This document shows positions 1-7,750 of a stretch of DNA of 64,000 nucleotides, one piece after another (positions within the stretch are counted from its first letter, which is position 1; each line of letters begins with the position of its first letter). The stretch is taken from assembly GCA_964386325.1 (NCBI GenBank), contig CAYLQY010000011.1, positions 1-64,000 on the forward strand, given 5' to 3'. The notes beneath the pieces were generated by a model. That model saw only the letters and a list, made by a program, of their open reading frames with translations. It was not told where the DNA came from and did not search any database. The position numbers and the translations under genes are program-made. Origin of the DNA: Anaerorhabdus sp964386325. GTDB lineage: Bacteria > Bacillota_I > Bacilli_A > Erysipelotrichales > Erysipelotrichaceae.

Positions 1-17
1 GATGCCCTTATAGGGCG

Positions 18-45
18 AAAATAAAACCACACGTTTTACGTGTGG
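18..45 (-). terminator. Rho-independent terminator of the LevR-like regulator
   Basis: A perfect 7-bp stem (CCACACG at 27-33, CGTGTGG at 39-45) lies just after the stop codon of the minus-strand regulator. Read on the minus strand it is followed by a T-rich tract (complement of 18-26). A shorter GCCCT/AGGGC hairpin sits at 4-15 at the window edge and may belong to the neighbouring gene outside the window. Confidence 0.75.
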
Positions 46-49
46 ATAG

Positions 50-2416
50 TTACTTTGTGCGATTATTTTCTATTGCGCCAATAAAGATTTGACATAGATA
101 AACTAATTCACTCAATGGTATTTTGATACCGAATTGATTTTCTATATCTTCGACATTCTTCTCTACTATTTTTAATACATCACCATTGTTTCTTACGAAT
201 TCATTTACTTTCTTGTAACTTGCAGGCTGATTGCGAATAATCCTCTCAACAACGAAAGCCATGTGGACAATGTACTTAACCATCAAGATATCATCATAAA
301 TAATTTCTAAGTCATTAATAATTCCATCGAAAGAGTCTTTTGCAAGATGCATAACTTTATCAGGGTTTAGGAAAGAAAGAGATTTAATTAAGATTTCATT
401 GCGGATTAAGTCAAGAATATCTAAATTGTTCATATCGATGGATTCATCTAAAATAGAATTATTGAAATCCTTGAAATCTTCGATGAGAGTTGATTTATCC
501 TCGAGTTTTTTAAGGATTTGTGGAATTGTATGAATACTTGTGTTTTCTACATAAACAGCACGGGTACAATGCTCATTAATACAATTCATAATTTCATCAG
601 ATAAACGTTCATCTGTGAGTACAAGAATTCCCACAGTACTTTCCATTTTATTCAATAATTGGATAAGTTCATTTTTCTTTTTCACAAAATTATACAAGCC
701 AATATCAATACTATAGTGTTTTACAGGAGTTTTTAGTGAATCAATGAAAAGAGAATAGTTCTTTGTTGTACTAGGATTTGAGAAAATTAATAATAGTGGT
801 ATTTCATGATTTTCAGCAATGCAATTTGCTAATGAAATGTATTCGCTTAAAAAATATTTTTCTTGTTCAGGTAGTTCGACATTGTAAGTTGTGTTTAATA
901 AATTCTCGACAGTATCAAGTGTTTTTATAATGGATTGATTTAGTTTTAAATTGTTTATTTTATAATACTGATAACTTAATTTCTTTAAGCTTTCGATTAC
1001 TTCACTAATGTGGGTTAATAATCCTGAATACAATGGATCGTTTTTTGTGAATGGCTCATTACTAAGTGTTTCATTCAATAAATAGTAATAATCACGTGTA
1101 GATGATGCGGTCAAAGTAGTAATAGGTGTATTCAGTGCTTTCTTAATATTCAAACTACACAATTCATAAATTGTAGTAATTTCACTTTTAAGAGCTTCAT
1201 TTGAATCGACGAGTGCGATTTGATCTTTAGATACATAAAGCAATTGGCTGAAAATCATTTTTCTATATGGACTATTTACATGGGGTGTAATTGCGAAGTA
1301 ATTTTTATTGAGTAATGAATAAATGTTGCTTAATTCATCAATGTGATTGTTTACATTGGCGATATGAATAAGTAAATCGTCACTCAGGTCATCGAAGGTA
1401 ATTTCAAGTGGTGATTTATTGTGGTTAAGTAATGCGGTTGCGATAGCAATTTTCATTTCGCGTTTTAATTCGAAAATATTTTCTTTGTAGATTGACATGA
1501 TAAAACAGTTTAATACATTCTTTGTTATTTGAATTGTACGATTAATGTTGTCAGCTTCTTTTTGTAGAATATCAAGAGCAAGACACATTCTTTCTTTAAT
1601 GGTTCTTTGTTCGAAAGTAGGTATTTTAATAATCAGTGGTACTAGATGTCTATACTTAAACTTCTCGGCAAAGCGACTGCTACTAGTAGCTAGGACAATA
1701 CTGCAATTGTAATTCTTATACATGCTCAAATTTGATAAAAGGCGCCCTAAATAAAACTGACTCGTAGAATTTAAATTTTCAAAGTTATAGAATACAATCA
1801 TTTTATTATTGCACTTTTTGTTTTGAAACCAATCATTAACAGTGATATTGATATCGATATCTTGGCAATTGAATTCAACAAAATCAGAAGAATTTCTAAA
1901 TATATTTTTAGCCATGCCATATTCAAATAATCGCATGATAAGTGATTGTTTACCTGTGCCACGATCACCATAAATAATACAAGGAAGTGGATTATTGGGA
2001 TAAGCGATTGCTGCTTTCATTCTTTGGATTGGAGTATATAAACTTTCGAAGGTATTGCATCCAATAACAGTTTTGAAAGGATCAATACTAGAAATGGTTT
2101 CTTCTATTTCTAGATTTATAGATTGTAGAAAATTATCTTTTGTAGGAAAAACATCAGAACAATAAAAATTAGGGTAATGATTATTTATTACTTCCTTCGA
2201 AAAGAAAAGAGAAGGTCGTCCTAATATTTTTGAAATCAAATTTTCACGACATAATTTGTTGAGCATTCTTGATACATTAGCTCGGTCAAGAAAAAGCTCG
2301 ATACTAATTGTTTGTGCGTCTTGTCCAATATCAGCTAAGTTATTCTTTTTTATTTGTTTCTCGGTGTGATTATAAATGTACTCTCTTATTTCTTGTTCAC
2401 GATTAGATAGCTTCAT
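50..2416 (-). CDS. LevR-like PRD transcriptional regulator with degenerate AAA+ domain
   Basis: A 788-residue regulator of the LevR/DagR type, predicted to control the divergent mannose-family PTS operon. The order seen is: N-terminal winged-helix region (about 1-75), AAA+ region (about 115-350) with a P-loop-like GDRGTGKQSL, a PRD (about 470-540), an EIIA-Man-like segment (about 545-640), and a C-terminal PRD with a conserved-looking His in VHMAFVVERI. The GAFTGA loop that contacts sigma-54 is absent, and Walker B is degenerate (IVFYNFENL). The EIIA-like segment reads LLLIFSNPSTT where active family members have a phosphorylatable His (the second regulator here, at 55548, has MHGDS). PTS-dependent phosphorylation of the PRDs is family knowledge. 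Action without sigma-54 is inference. The RBS is GAAAGGA before the ATG. Confidence 0.85.
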   Translation of the reverse strand: MKLSNREQEIREYIYNHTEKQIKKNNLADIGQDAQTISIELFLDRANVSRMLNKLCRENLISKILGRPSLFFSKEVINNHYPNFYCSDVFPTKDNFLQSINLEIEETISSIDPFKTVIGCNTFESLYTPIQRMKAAIAYPNNPLPCIIYGDRGTGKQSLIMRLFEYGMAKNIFRNSSDFVEFNCQDIDINITVNDWFQNKKCNNKMIVFYNFENLNSTSQFYLGRLLSNLSMYKNYNCSIVLATSSSRFAEKFKYRHLVPLIIKIPTFEQRTIKERMCLALDILQKEADNINRTIQITKNVLNCFIMSIYKENIFELKREMKIAIATALLNHNKSPLEITFDDLSDDLLIHIANVNNHIDELSNIYSLLNKNYFAITPHVNSPYRKMIFSQLLYVSKDQIALVDSNEALKSEITTIYELCSLNIKKALNTPITTLTASSTRDYYYLLNETLSNEPFTKNDPLYSGLLTHISEVIESLKKLSYQYYKINNLKLNQSIIKTLDTVENLLNTTYNVELPEQEKYFLSEYISLANCIAENHEIPLLLIFSNPSTTKNYSLFIDSLKTPVKHYSIDIGLYNFVKKKNELIQLLNKMESTVGILVLTDERLSDEIMNCINEHCTRAVYVENTSIHTIPQILKKLEDKSTLIEDFKDFNNSILDESIDMNNLDILDLIRNEILIKSLSFLNPDKVMHLAKDSFDGIINDLEIIYDDILMVKYIVHMAFVVERIIRNQPASYKKVNEFVRNNGDVLKIVEKNVEDIENQFGIKIPLSELVYLCQIFIGAIENNRTK

Positions 2417-2718
2417 ATTATTTTCCTTTCAAAACAATTCGTGCAGAATTTCGTTAATAGTTGGACGAATAGGTAGATAACTAATTGATAAATTGTGCAT
2501 TGTGTGTAAAAGTTCTTGTAGTAATTGAATTAATATTACACACAAAAGCTAATTCGTGTCAAATGTTAAATATTTCACATAGTAGAGCCATATAAAAGGC
2601 TTTTTTTATGTGGTTTTAATTACACACAAATAGACTTTGTGATATTTTTGCAAATTTTGACTTAAAAAAAACGGTACTGTAACGTAGTACTCAAGAAAGG
2701 AAATCGTGGAAAAAAACT
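2417..2718 (+). promoter_or_regulatory. Divergent regulatory region with three TTACACACAA-type sites
   Basis: This 302-bp gap between the divergent regulator and the PTS operon carries a 10-mer three times: TTGTGTGTAA at 2500-2509 (inverted), TTACACACAA at 2536-2545 and TTACACACAA at 2620-2629. The first two form an inverted repeat with arms 26 bp apart. The third lies just upstream of the promoter candidates. One candidate is sigma-A-like: TTGACT 2657-2662, 17 bp, TAACGT 2680-2685 (weak -10). The other is a partial -24/-12 match: TG at 2638-2639 and TTGCA at 2648-2652. The repeats are probably binding sites for the adjacent regulator (inference). Confidence 0.55.
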
Positions 2719-3111
2719 ATGATCGAAATAATTGTTGTATCCCACGGAACATTATCGGAAAGCTTGGTGAAGAGTGCCGAACTTATAGCGGGGGAAGTGG
2801 ATAATGTAAAAGCCTTTGGACTTCATGCAGGTGATGATATTGATAAGTTCAAGGCAATAATTGAAGAAGCAATCAAAAAAGGAACAGAGGAGTCAGATTT
2901 ATTGGTTTTAACAGATTTAATGTATGGAACGCCATTTAATGTAGTTTCATCATTGATGGACAAATATAAGTTTCATCACATAACAGGAATTAACTTACCT
3001 ATTTATTTGGAAATTGTAACATCACGAAAAATCATGGGAATAGACGAACTGTGCAAAACAATTAAAGAAATTGGCCCAACAAGTTTTGTCTATATAAACG
3101 AGATTATATAA
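2719..3111 (+). CDS. PTS mannose-family EIIA component
   Basis: A 130-residue cytoplasmic EIIA of the mannose/fructose/sorbose PTS family. It accepts phosphate from HPr on His9 (in IIVVSHGTLSES) and passes it to EIIB. Length and fold pattern match a stand-alone EIIA-Man domain. It is the first gene of a five-gene operon (IIA, IIB, IIC-IID, aldolase, dehydrogenase) divergent from the LevR-like regulator. The SD is weak: AAAGGA lies about 17 nt upstream. No better in-frame start is visible. The sugar specificity cannot be read from this subunit. Confidence 0.93.
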   Translation: MIEIIVVSHGTLSESLVKSAELIAGEVDNVKAFGLHAGDDIDKFKAIIEEAIKKGTEESDLLVLTDLMYGTPFNVVSSLMDKYKFHHITGINLPIYLEIVTSRKIMGIDELCKTIKEIGPTSFVYINEII

Positions 3112-3129
3112 AAGGCAGGAGGTGAAAAT

Positions 3130-3609
3130 ATGAAAAATGTCGTACTCGCACGAATCGATGATCGTTTAATTCATGGACAAGTTATTACAGCTTGGATTAA
3201 AACAATTAAAGCACAATCAATCTTAATTATTGATGAAGCATTAAGCAATAATATAATGATGCAAAGAATTTATAAAGCTTCAGCACCAACTAATATTGAA
3301 CTTGTGATTAAAACACCTGCAGATGCAGTGGAATGGCTAAGTGAAGATAATCCGAAAGGTAATGATGTTATCATTCTTGTTAAAACTCCAGAAAGACTAG
3401 AAGAGCTAGTTGATCAAGGAATAAATATTAAAAAAATAATTCTTGGCGGTATGGGGTCTAACAATACGCGTAAACAATTTGTTAAAAATGTATTCGCAAA
3501 TGATGATGAAGTTGGATGTATGAGACGATTAATTGATCATGGGGTAGAAATTGTATTTCAATTGGTACCGGATGATAAACCAATCGATTTATTAAAGATA
3601 ATGAAATAA
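3130..3609 (+). CDS. PTS mannose-family EIIB component
   Basis: A 159-residue EIIB of the mannose family. The hallmark motif ARIDDRLIHGQV contains His15, the residue phosphorylated by EIIA before transfer to the incoming sugar. It lies 18 bp after the EIIA gene with a good AGGAGG site (3117-3122). IIA and IIB are separate genes here, as in LevDE-type systems, rather than fused as in E. coli ManX. Confidence 0.93.
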   Translation: MKNVVLARIDDRLIHGQVITAWIKTIKAQSILIIDEALSNNIMMQRIYKASAPTNIELVIKTPADAVEWLSEDNPKGNDVIILVKTPERLEELVDQGINIKKIILGGMGSNNTRKQFVKNVFANDDEVGCMRRLIDHGVEIVFQLVPDDKPIDLLKIMK

Positions 3610-3636
3610 TTATAAACTCATAAGGAGGGATAAAAT

Positions 3637-5235
3637 ATGAGTCTGATTCAAGCTATATTAATTAGTTTAATCTATTTCCTAGCAAGTTCAACATTGATTG
3701 GGGTAGGATTCTTCACCTTGTGTAAACCAATGGTTTCAGGATTCTTTGTAGGATTAATTTTAGGTAATCCAGTATTAGGTACACAAATTGGAGCATCAGT
3801 TAACTTAATGTATATGGGCAGCTTATCAACAGGTGGATCATTATCAAGTGATTCAACATTGGCTTGTATTGTTGCTACATCATTAGGAATTGTTGGGGGA
3901 CAACCAATTGAAGCATCAATGGCTGTCGCAGTTCCATTAGGATTACTTGGTACCATGTTATGGTTTGGTCGTTTAGGCTTATCTACAATGTTTGTACCTT
4001 TAGCTGATCGTTATGCTAGAGAAGGTAAAGCAAGTAAGTTCTGGGTTGTAAACGTATTAATTCCACAAGGATTTTTATTCCTAATTTCAGCAGTTCCAGT
4101 ATTTATTATCATTTATTTCGGAACTGAATTTATTCAAGGTATCTTAAATTTCTTAGGTGCAAATGTTCTTGGTGCATTGATTATTATTGGTGGTATGTTA
4201 CCAGCGTTAGGGTTGGGATTAACACTTAAAACAATTTTCCAAGGTCAAGCAAAAGTATATTTCTTTATTGGTTTCTTATTAATTCAATACTTCGGTTTAA
4301 ATACAATCAGCATGGCATTTATCGCACTAATAATCGCGATTCTATACATGTATGGTCAAAATAAAGATGGTGAACCAATTTCTCTAAGTTTCTCAAGTGC
4401 TGGGGATACGCCACCAACTTCTGGGTTAATCACAAAACGTGATTTGATTCAATCTTGTATCAACTGGGGATTCCATGCACAAGCATGTTACAACTATGAA
4501 AGAATGCAAGGTATTGGATTCTGTCATGCTATGGTTCCGATATTTAAAAAGTTATACAAAGAAGGCTCTCCTGAAATGGCAGAAGCGATGCAACGTCATA
4601 CAGGATTCTTCAATACAGCTCCACAATTTGCTGCAATGATTCCAGGTCTTATCGCTGCTATGGAAGAAAAACGTTTCCAAGGTGCAACAGATATCGACGA
4701 AGGTGCATTAACAGCTGTTAAAACAAGTTTAATGGGTCCATTATCAGGTATTGGTGACACAGTTTGTCAAGGTATTCTTGTTCCACTTCTATTAACATTC
4801 TTCATCGGAATGGCAATGGATGGAAATATTCTTGGACCAATCTTATACTTCATTATCATTTCAGTAATTGTTGTTGCAATGTGTTACTTCTCTTATATGC
4901 TTGGATATCGTAAAGGAAGTGAAGCGATTCTAGCATTATTAGAAAGTGGTTTAATTAACAAAATTATTGATGCAGCTAAAGTAATGGGTTGCGTTGTTAT
5001 TGGAGCATTGGTTGCAAGTTTCGTTAAAGTAAATTCAGGAGTTATCCTAAGTGTTAATCAAACTTCATTCAATCTTCAAACTCAATTATTTGATGTCATC
5101 GTTCCAGGTTTATTACCATTATTACTTACATTGGGATGCTACAAATTAACAGATAAAGGTGTTTCATCAACAAAAATCATGTTAATTCTCGTTGCTATCG
5201 GTGTAATTGGTGGATTAACAGGAATATTAGTTTAA
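3637..5235 (+). CDS. PTS mannose-family EIIC-EIID fusion permease
   Basis: A single 532-residue frame carries two proteins that are normally separate. Residues 1 to about 240 are an EIIC (ManY-like) membrane domain, including the glycine-rich ASVNLMYMGSLSTGG stretch. After a short linker (about 245-265) residues 270-532 are an EIID (ManZ-like) domain with the family signature around WGFHAQACYNYERMQGIGF and HTGFFNTAPQ. No stop or frameshift interrupts the joint. Together they form the membrane channel that moves sugar during phosphorylation by EIIB. The RBS AAGGAGGGA precedes the ATG. The fusion looks genuine because the frame is intact through the linker, and IIA and IIB keep their own genes. 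Confidence 0.92.
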   Translation: MSLIQAILISLIYFLASSTLIGVGFFTLCKPMVSGFFVGLILGNPVLGTQIGASVNLMYMGSLSTGGSLSSDSTLACIVATSLGIVGGQPIEASMAVAVPLGLLGTMLWFGRLGLSTMFVPLADRYAREGKASKFWVVNVLIPQGFLFLISAVPVFIIIYFGTEFIQGILNFLGANVLGALIIIGGMLPALGLGLTLKTIFQGQAKVYFFIGFLLIQYFGLNTISMAFIALIIAILYMYGQNKDGEPISLSFSSAGDTPPTSGLITKRDLIQSCINWGFHAQACYNYERMQGIGFCHAMVPIFKKLYKEGSPEMAEAMQRHTGFFNTAPQFAAMIPGLIAAMEEKRFQGATDIDEGALTAVKTSLMGPLSGIGDTVCQGILVPLLLTFFIGMAMDGNILGPILYFIIISVIVVAMCYFSYMLGYRKGSEAILALLESGLINKIIDAAKVMGCVVIGALVASFVKVNSGVILSVNQTSFNLQTQLFDVIVPGLLPLLLTLGCYKLTDKGVSSTKIMLILVAIGVIGGLTGILV

Positions 5236-5266
5236 CTAGAGTATAGAAAAAAGGAGGAACTAGTTT

Positions 5267-6106
5267 ATGTTAGTAACAATGAAAGAAATCCTAGACAAAG
5301 CCAAAGAAGGTCATTATGCAGTCGCAGCACCAAATGTGGACAATGAACACAATTTACGTGCATGTATTGAAGCAGCAGAAGAATTGAATTCACCAATTAT
5401 TATTGGAGTACCAATTCATTCAAAACCAAATCCAGATATTTGTTATTTTGGACGCATCATGCAAGATTTAGCAATTAGAGCAAGTGTTCCAGTTGCAATT
5501 AACCTTGATCATGGTGGATCTTATGATGAATGTGTAATGGGTATCCGTGCTGGCTTTACTTCAATCATGGTTGACCGTTCTAAATTATCATTTGAAGAAA
5601 ACGTTGCAGAAGTTAAAGAACTTGTAAAAGTTGCTCATGCTGTTAATGTTTCAGTAGAAGCAGAATTAGGACATGTTGGTGGCGGAGAAACTTACGCTGT
5701 TGATGGATATGAAAATTTAACAGAACCAGATCAAGCAGTAAAATATGTTGAAGAAACAGGTGTAGATTGCTTAGCTGTAGCAATTGGAACTGCACATGGA
5801 TTCTATAAAGGTGAACCATTTATTCGTTTTGAACTATTAGAAGAAATCGCTAAAAAAGTTTCAGTACCTCTAGTATTACATGGTGGTTCTGGTACAGGTG
5901 ATGAAAATCTTGCTAAAGCTGCAAAACTTGGAATTTGTAAAGTTAATCTATCAATTGACTTACGTCAAGCTGCTATTGATGAATTAAATGCTGCTGACTT
6001 AACAGGTTATGGATTATATGGATTCTATAAATATATCGCTAAAGGATATAAGGATAAATTATCTCACTACATTCGTATTTTAGGTAGTGAAGGAAAGGCT
6101 TGGTAA
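5267..6106 (+). CDS. Class II (zinc) ketose-bisphosphate aldolase
   Basis: A 279-residue class II aldolase of the fructose/tagatose-bisphosphate family (FbaA/GatY/KbaY-like). Visible features are the Asp-His pair in INLDHGGSYDE (catalytic Asp and Zn-binding His), the Glu in VEAELGHVGG, and the Zn ligand histidines in GTAHG and VLHGGSGTG. It cleaves a ketose 1,6-bisphosphate, or a related ketose-1-phosphate, to dihydroxyacetone phosphate and an aldehyde. Its place after a PTS and before a dehydrogenase suggests a polyol or ketose pathway. No sugar-phosphate kinase is encoded in the operon, so the exact substrate is unknown. Confidence 0.88.
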   Translation: MLVTMKEILDKAKEGHYAVAAPNVDNEHNLRACIEAAEELNSPIIIGVPIHSKPNPDICYFGRIMQDLAIRASVPVAINLDHGGSYDECVMGIRAGFTSIMVDRSKLSFEENVAEVKELVKVAHAVNVSVEAELGHVGGGETYAVDGYENLTEPDQAVKYVEETGVDCLAVAIGTAHGFYKGEPFIRFELLEEIAKKVSVPLVLHGGSGTGDENLAKAAKLGICKVNLSIDLRQAAIDELNAADLTGYGLYGFYKYIAKGYKDKLSHYIRILGSEGKAW

Positions 6107-6110
6107 CAGT

Positions 6111-7151
6111 ATGTCAGAAAATAAGGCAATTGTTGTAACGGCAGTTAAAACGCTTGAAATTCAAGATTTAGAAATGCCAAAAATCGGGCCAAATGAAGTG
6201 TTGTATGAAGTTCATTCTTGTTCACTATGTACAGTAGAACAACGTGTATATAGCGGTGCAAAAAACTTTGGATTCCCTTTGTTAGGTGGACATGAAAATG
6301 CTGGGGTTGTTGTTGCAGTAGGTGATGATGTTCGCGAATATAAAGTAGGTGACAAAGTTATCGCTACACTTGGATATTGTGGTGAATGTGAATATTGTAA
6401 AACAGGTAAAGGCAGTAGTTGTAAGAATAGTATGAAAGCAAAGAAACGTGTTAATTTCCCTGGACCAATTATTGGTGGAGGATTAGCGAAATATCTTGCT
6501 GTACCTTCTTGGCAATTATGCAAAATTCCTGATAATGCAAACTTTGACCATTTCGCATTAACTGAACCTCTTGCTTGTTGTGTTCATAGTATTGAAAAAG
6601 CACGCGTTGAATTTGGTGATGTTGTTGTCGTTATTGGTGCAGGAATTATGGGTATGCTTCATGTTCGTTTAGCTAAACTAAGAGGGGCTTATGTCATTGT
6701 TAGTGAAGTTGATCAAGCAAGAAGATTGAAAGCTACTGAAATGGGAGCTGATGTAACAGTAGATCCATCAACTGAAGATGCTGTTGCTCGTATTAAAGAA
6801 CTTACAAATAATAAGGGCGCAGATGTTGTTATTAATGCCATCGCTACTCCTAAAATCTGGCCTGATGCTATTGGAATGTTAGCTCCTTACGGTCGCTTAG
6901 TTGCTTATAGTTCTCAAGACAGTAAAGAACCAGTTGGCGTTGATATGGATAAATTACATAGTAAAGAATATGAAATTATTGGTACTGTAAGTCCAACAAT
7001 GGAAAGTAATTTACGTGCAACTAAACTTATCGCATTGGGTATGGTAGATATGGAAGCTTTAATTGATTCACGTTATGAAAGTGCAGATTGTACAAAAGCA
7101 TTTGATCGTGCAAGTTCTCCTAATACATATCGTTGCATCATTCATATTTAA
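6111..7151 (+). CDS. Zinc-dependent medium-chain dehydrogenase (polyol/sugar-phosphate type)
   Basis: A 346-residue MDR-superfamily alcohol dehydrogenase. Near the N-terminus are the catalytic-zinc Cys in CSLCTVEQ and the His-Glu pair in GGHENAG. A four-Cys structural-zinc lobe follows (GYCGECEYCKTGKGSSC). The Rossmann glycine motif is VVIGAGIMGM. The chosen ATG is 12 bp after AGGAAAGG (6091-6098), 4 bp past the aldolase stop; an upstream GTG at 6087 in frame has no RBS. Gene context suggests oxidation of a PTS-imported polyol phosphate to a ketose phosphate, as for GatD-type galactitol-1-phosphate dehydrogenases; the substrate itself is inference. Confidence 0.87.
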   Translation: MSENKAIVVTAVKTLEIQDLEMPKIGPNEVLYEVHSCSLCTVEQRVYSGAKNFGFPLLGGHENAGVVVAVGDDVREYKVGDKVIATLGYCGECEYCKTGKGSSCKNSMKAKKRVNFPGPIIGGGLAKYLAVPSWQLCKIPDNANFDHFALTEPLACCVHSIEKARVEFGDVVVVIGAGIMGMLHVRLAKLRGAYVIVSEVDQARRLKATEMGADVTVDPSTEDAVARIKELTNNKGADVVINAIATPKIWPDAIGMLAPYGRLVAYSSQDSKEPVGVDMDKLHSKEYEIIGTVSPTMESNLRATKLIALGMVDMEALIDSRYESADCTKAFDRASSPNTYRCIIHI

Positions 7152-7159
7152 ATAATTAA

Positions 7160-7200
7160 AAAAGCTGTAATCTGAGGAAATCCTCACTTACAGCTTTTCT
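7160..7200. terminator. Bidirectional terminator between the PTS operon and the Dabb gene
   Basis: An 11-bp perfect stem (AAAAGCTGTAA 7160-7170 with TTACAGCTTTT 7188-7198), with an inner GAGG/CCTC pair, has A-rich and T-rich flanks. It serves the plus-strand PTS operon and the convergent minus-strand gene. Confidence 0.85.
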
Positions 7201-7202
7201 TA

Positions 7203-7505
7203 TTAGATTTCATAATCGATACAACTTCTTGAGGCAACATAAGGCTTGATGTAGTTATCGGCAATGTTGGTGTGAAGTGGGTTAGTAGCGTAGTTATTTA
7301 AATCTTCAACAGTTTCAAATTCACTATCTAAACACATATCGACGGTAGAAGAATCTAAACCATGAATAATTAAAGTCAATTTGTGTAATCCTTTAAAATG
7401 GGGCTTTAATTTCTCAAGACAGATTTTTGCATCTGCTTTCACAGCCTCAGCTTCAGCGGCAGTGAGTGATTCTTTTAATTTCCATAATACGAGGTGTTTT
7501 ATCAT
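7203..7505 (-). CDS. Dabb-family (stress-responsive A/B barrel) small protein
   Basis: A 100-residue protein starting MIKHLVLWKLKES, the typical opening of Dabb-domain dimeric alpha/beta-barrel proteins. The motif FETVEDLNNYATNPLH near the end is also typical of the family, whose biochemical role in most bacteria is unknown. It is transcribed alone, convergent with the PTS operon, and the RBS AAGGAG precedes the ATG. Confidence 0.85.
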   Translation of the reverse strand: MIKHLVLWKLKESLTAAEAEAVKADAKICLEKLKPHFKGLHKLTLIIHGLDSSTVDMCLDSEFETVEDLNNYATNPLHTNIADNYIKPYVASRSCIDYEI

Positions 7506-7549
7506 TTGAATATCTCCTTGTTTTTATTTTATATCAAAGAGCATATCCT

Positions 7550-7578
7550 TTGACAGTATTATGATAAATAAATAAACT
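7550..7578 (+). promoter_or_regulatory. Sigma-A promoter of the cysteine-attenuated symporter
   Basis: A consensus TTGACA (7550-7555), 17 bp, then TAAACT (7573-7578). Transcription would begin near 7585, only about 15 nt before the leader-peptide start codon. Confidence 0.75.
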
Positions 7579-7600
7579 AATAGTATCAAGGAGAAAATGT

Positions 7601-7657
7601 ATGAAAAAAGCGAACGTATATTTTGTTAGTTGCTGTTGCTCTTCACTAAAAAGTTAG
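7601..7657 (+). CDS. Cysteine-rich leader peptide of a transcription attenuator
   Basis: An 18-codon frame, MKKANVYFVSCCCSSLKS, ends in TAG. It has its own strong RBS (AAGGAGA, 7588-7594) and a promoter just upstream. Three consecutive Cys codons (TGC TGT TGC, 7631-7639) are flanked by Ser codons. Three Cys in a row in so short a peptide is very unlikely by chance and is the signature of amino-acid attenuation: scarcity of charged tRNA-Cys would stall the ribosome there. The stop codon lies directly before the antiterminator strand, and the downstream gene is a TcyP-like cystine transporter. The frame and its placement are seen directly; the regulatory role is inferred. Confidence 0.85.
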   Translation: MKKANVYFVSCCCSSLKS

Positions 7658-7730
7658 AAGAGTATTTTCGTGCAGTTTTTATGTGATATTAGAAATGAAA
7701 CTACTCTACATAGAATAAGAGTAGTTTTTT
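7637..7730 (+). promoter_or_regulatory. Ribosome-mediated cysteine attenuator with mutually exclusive hairpins
   Basis: Three alternative stems can be drawn. Stem 1:2 pairs 7637-7644 (TGCTCTTC, starting in the last Cys codon) with 7657-7664 (GAAGAGTA), 8 bp with one G-U. Stem 2:3, the antiterminator, pairs AGAGTA 7659-7664 with TACTCT 7702-7707. Stem 3:4, the terminator, pairs AAACTACTCT 7698-7707 with AGAGTAGTTT 7718-7727, followed by T residues to 7730. A ribosome stalled at the Cys codons covers strand 1 and frees strand 2 to pair with 3, allowing read-through. A ribosome reaching the stop at 7657 covers strand 2, so the terminator forms. This is the geometry of classical trp-type attenuators. 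Confidence 0.82.
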
Positions 7731-7750
7731 AATTTTAAAGGAGATAAATT

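Noticed and set aside
2638..2652. Possible sigma-54 (-24/-12) promoter before the mannose-PTS operon
   Set aside because: The -12 TTGCA matches but the -24 element is TG rather than GG, and the adjacent regulator lacks GAFTGA; kept only as an alternative to a weak sigma-A promoter.
3672..3956. Minus-strand 94-codon frame inside the EIIC-EIID gene
   Set aside because: No RBS or recognisable protein; it is the shadow of a strongly coding plus-strand frame, as are the other long antisense frames within rplL, rpoB, rpoC and the P-type ATPase.
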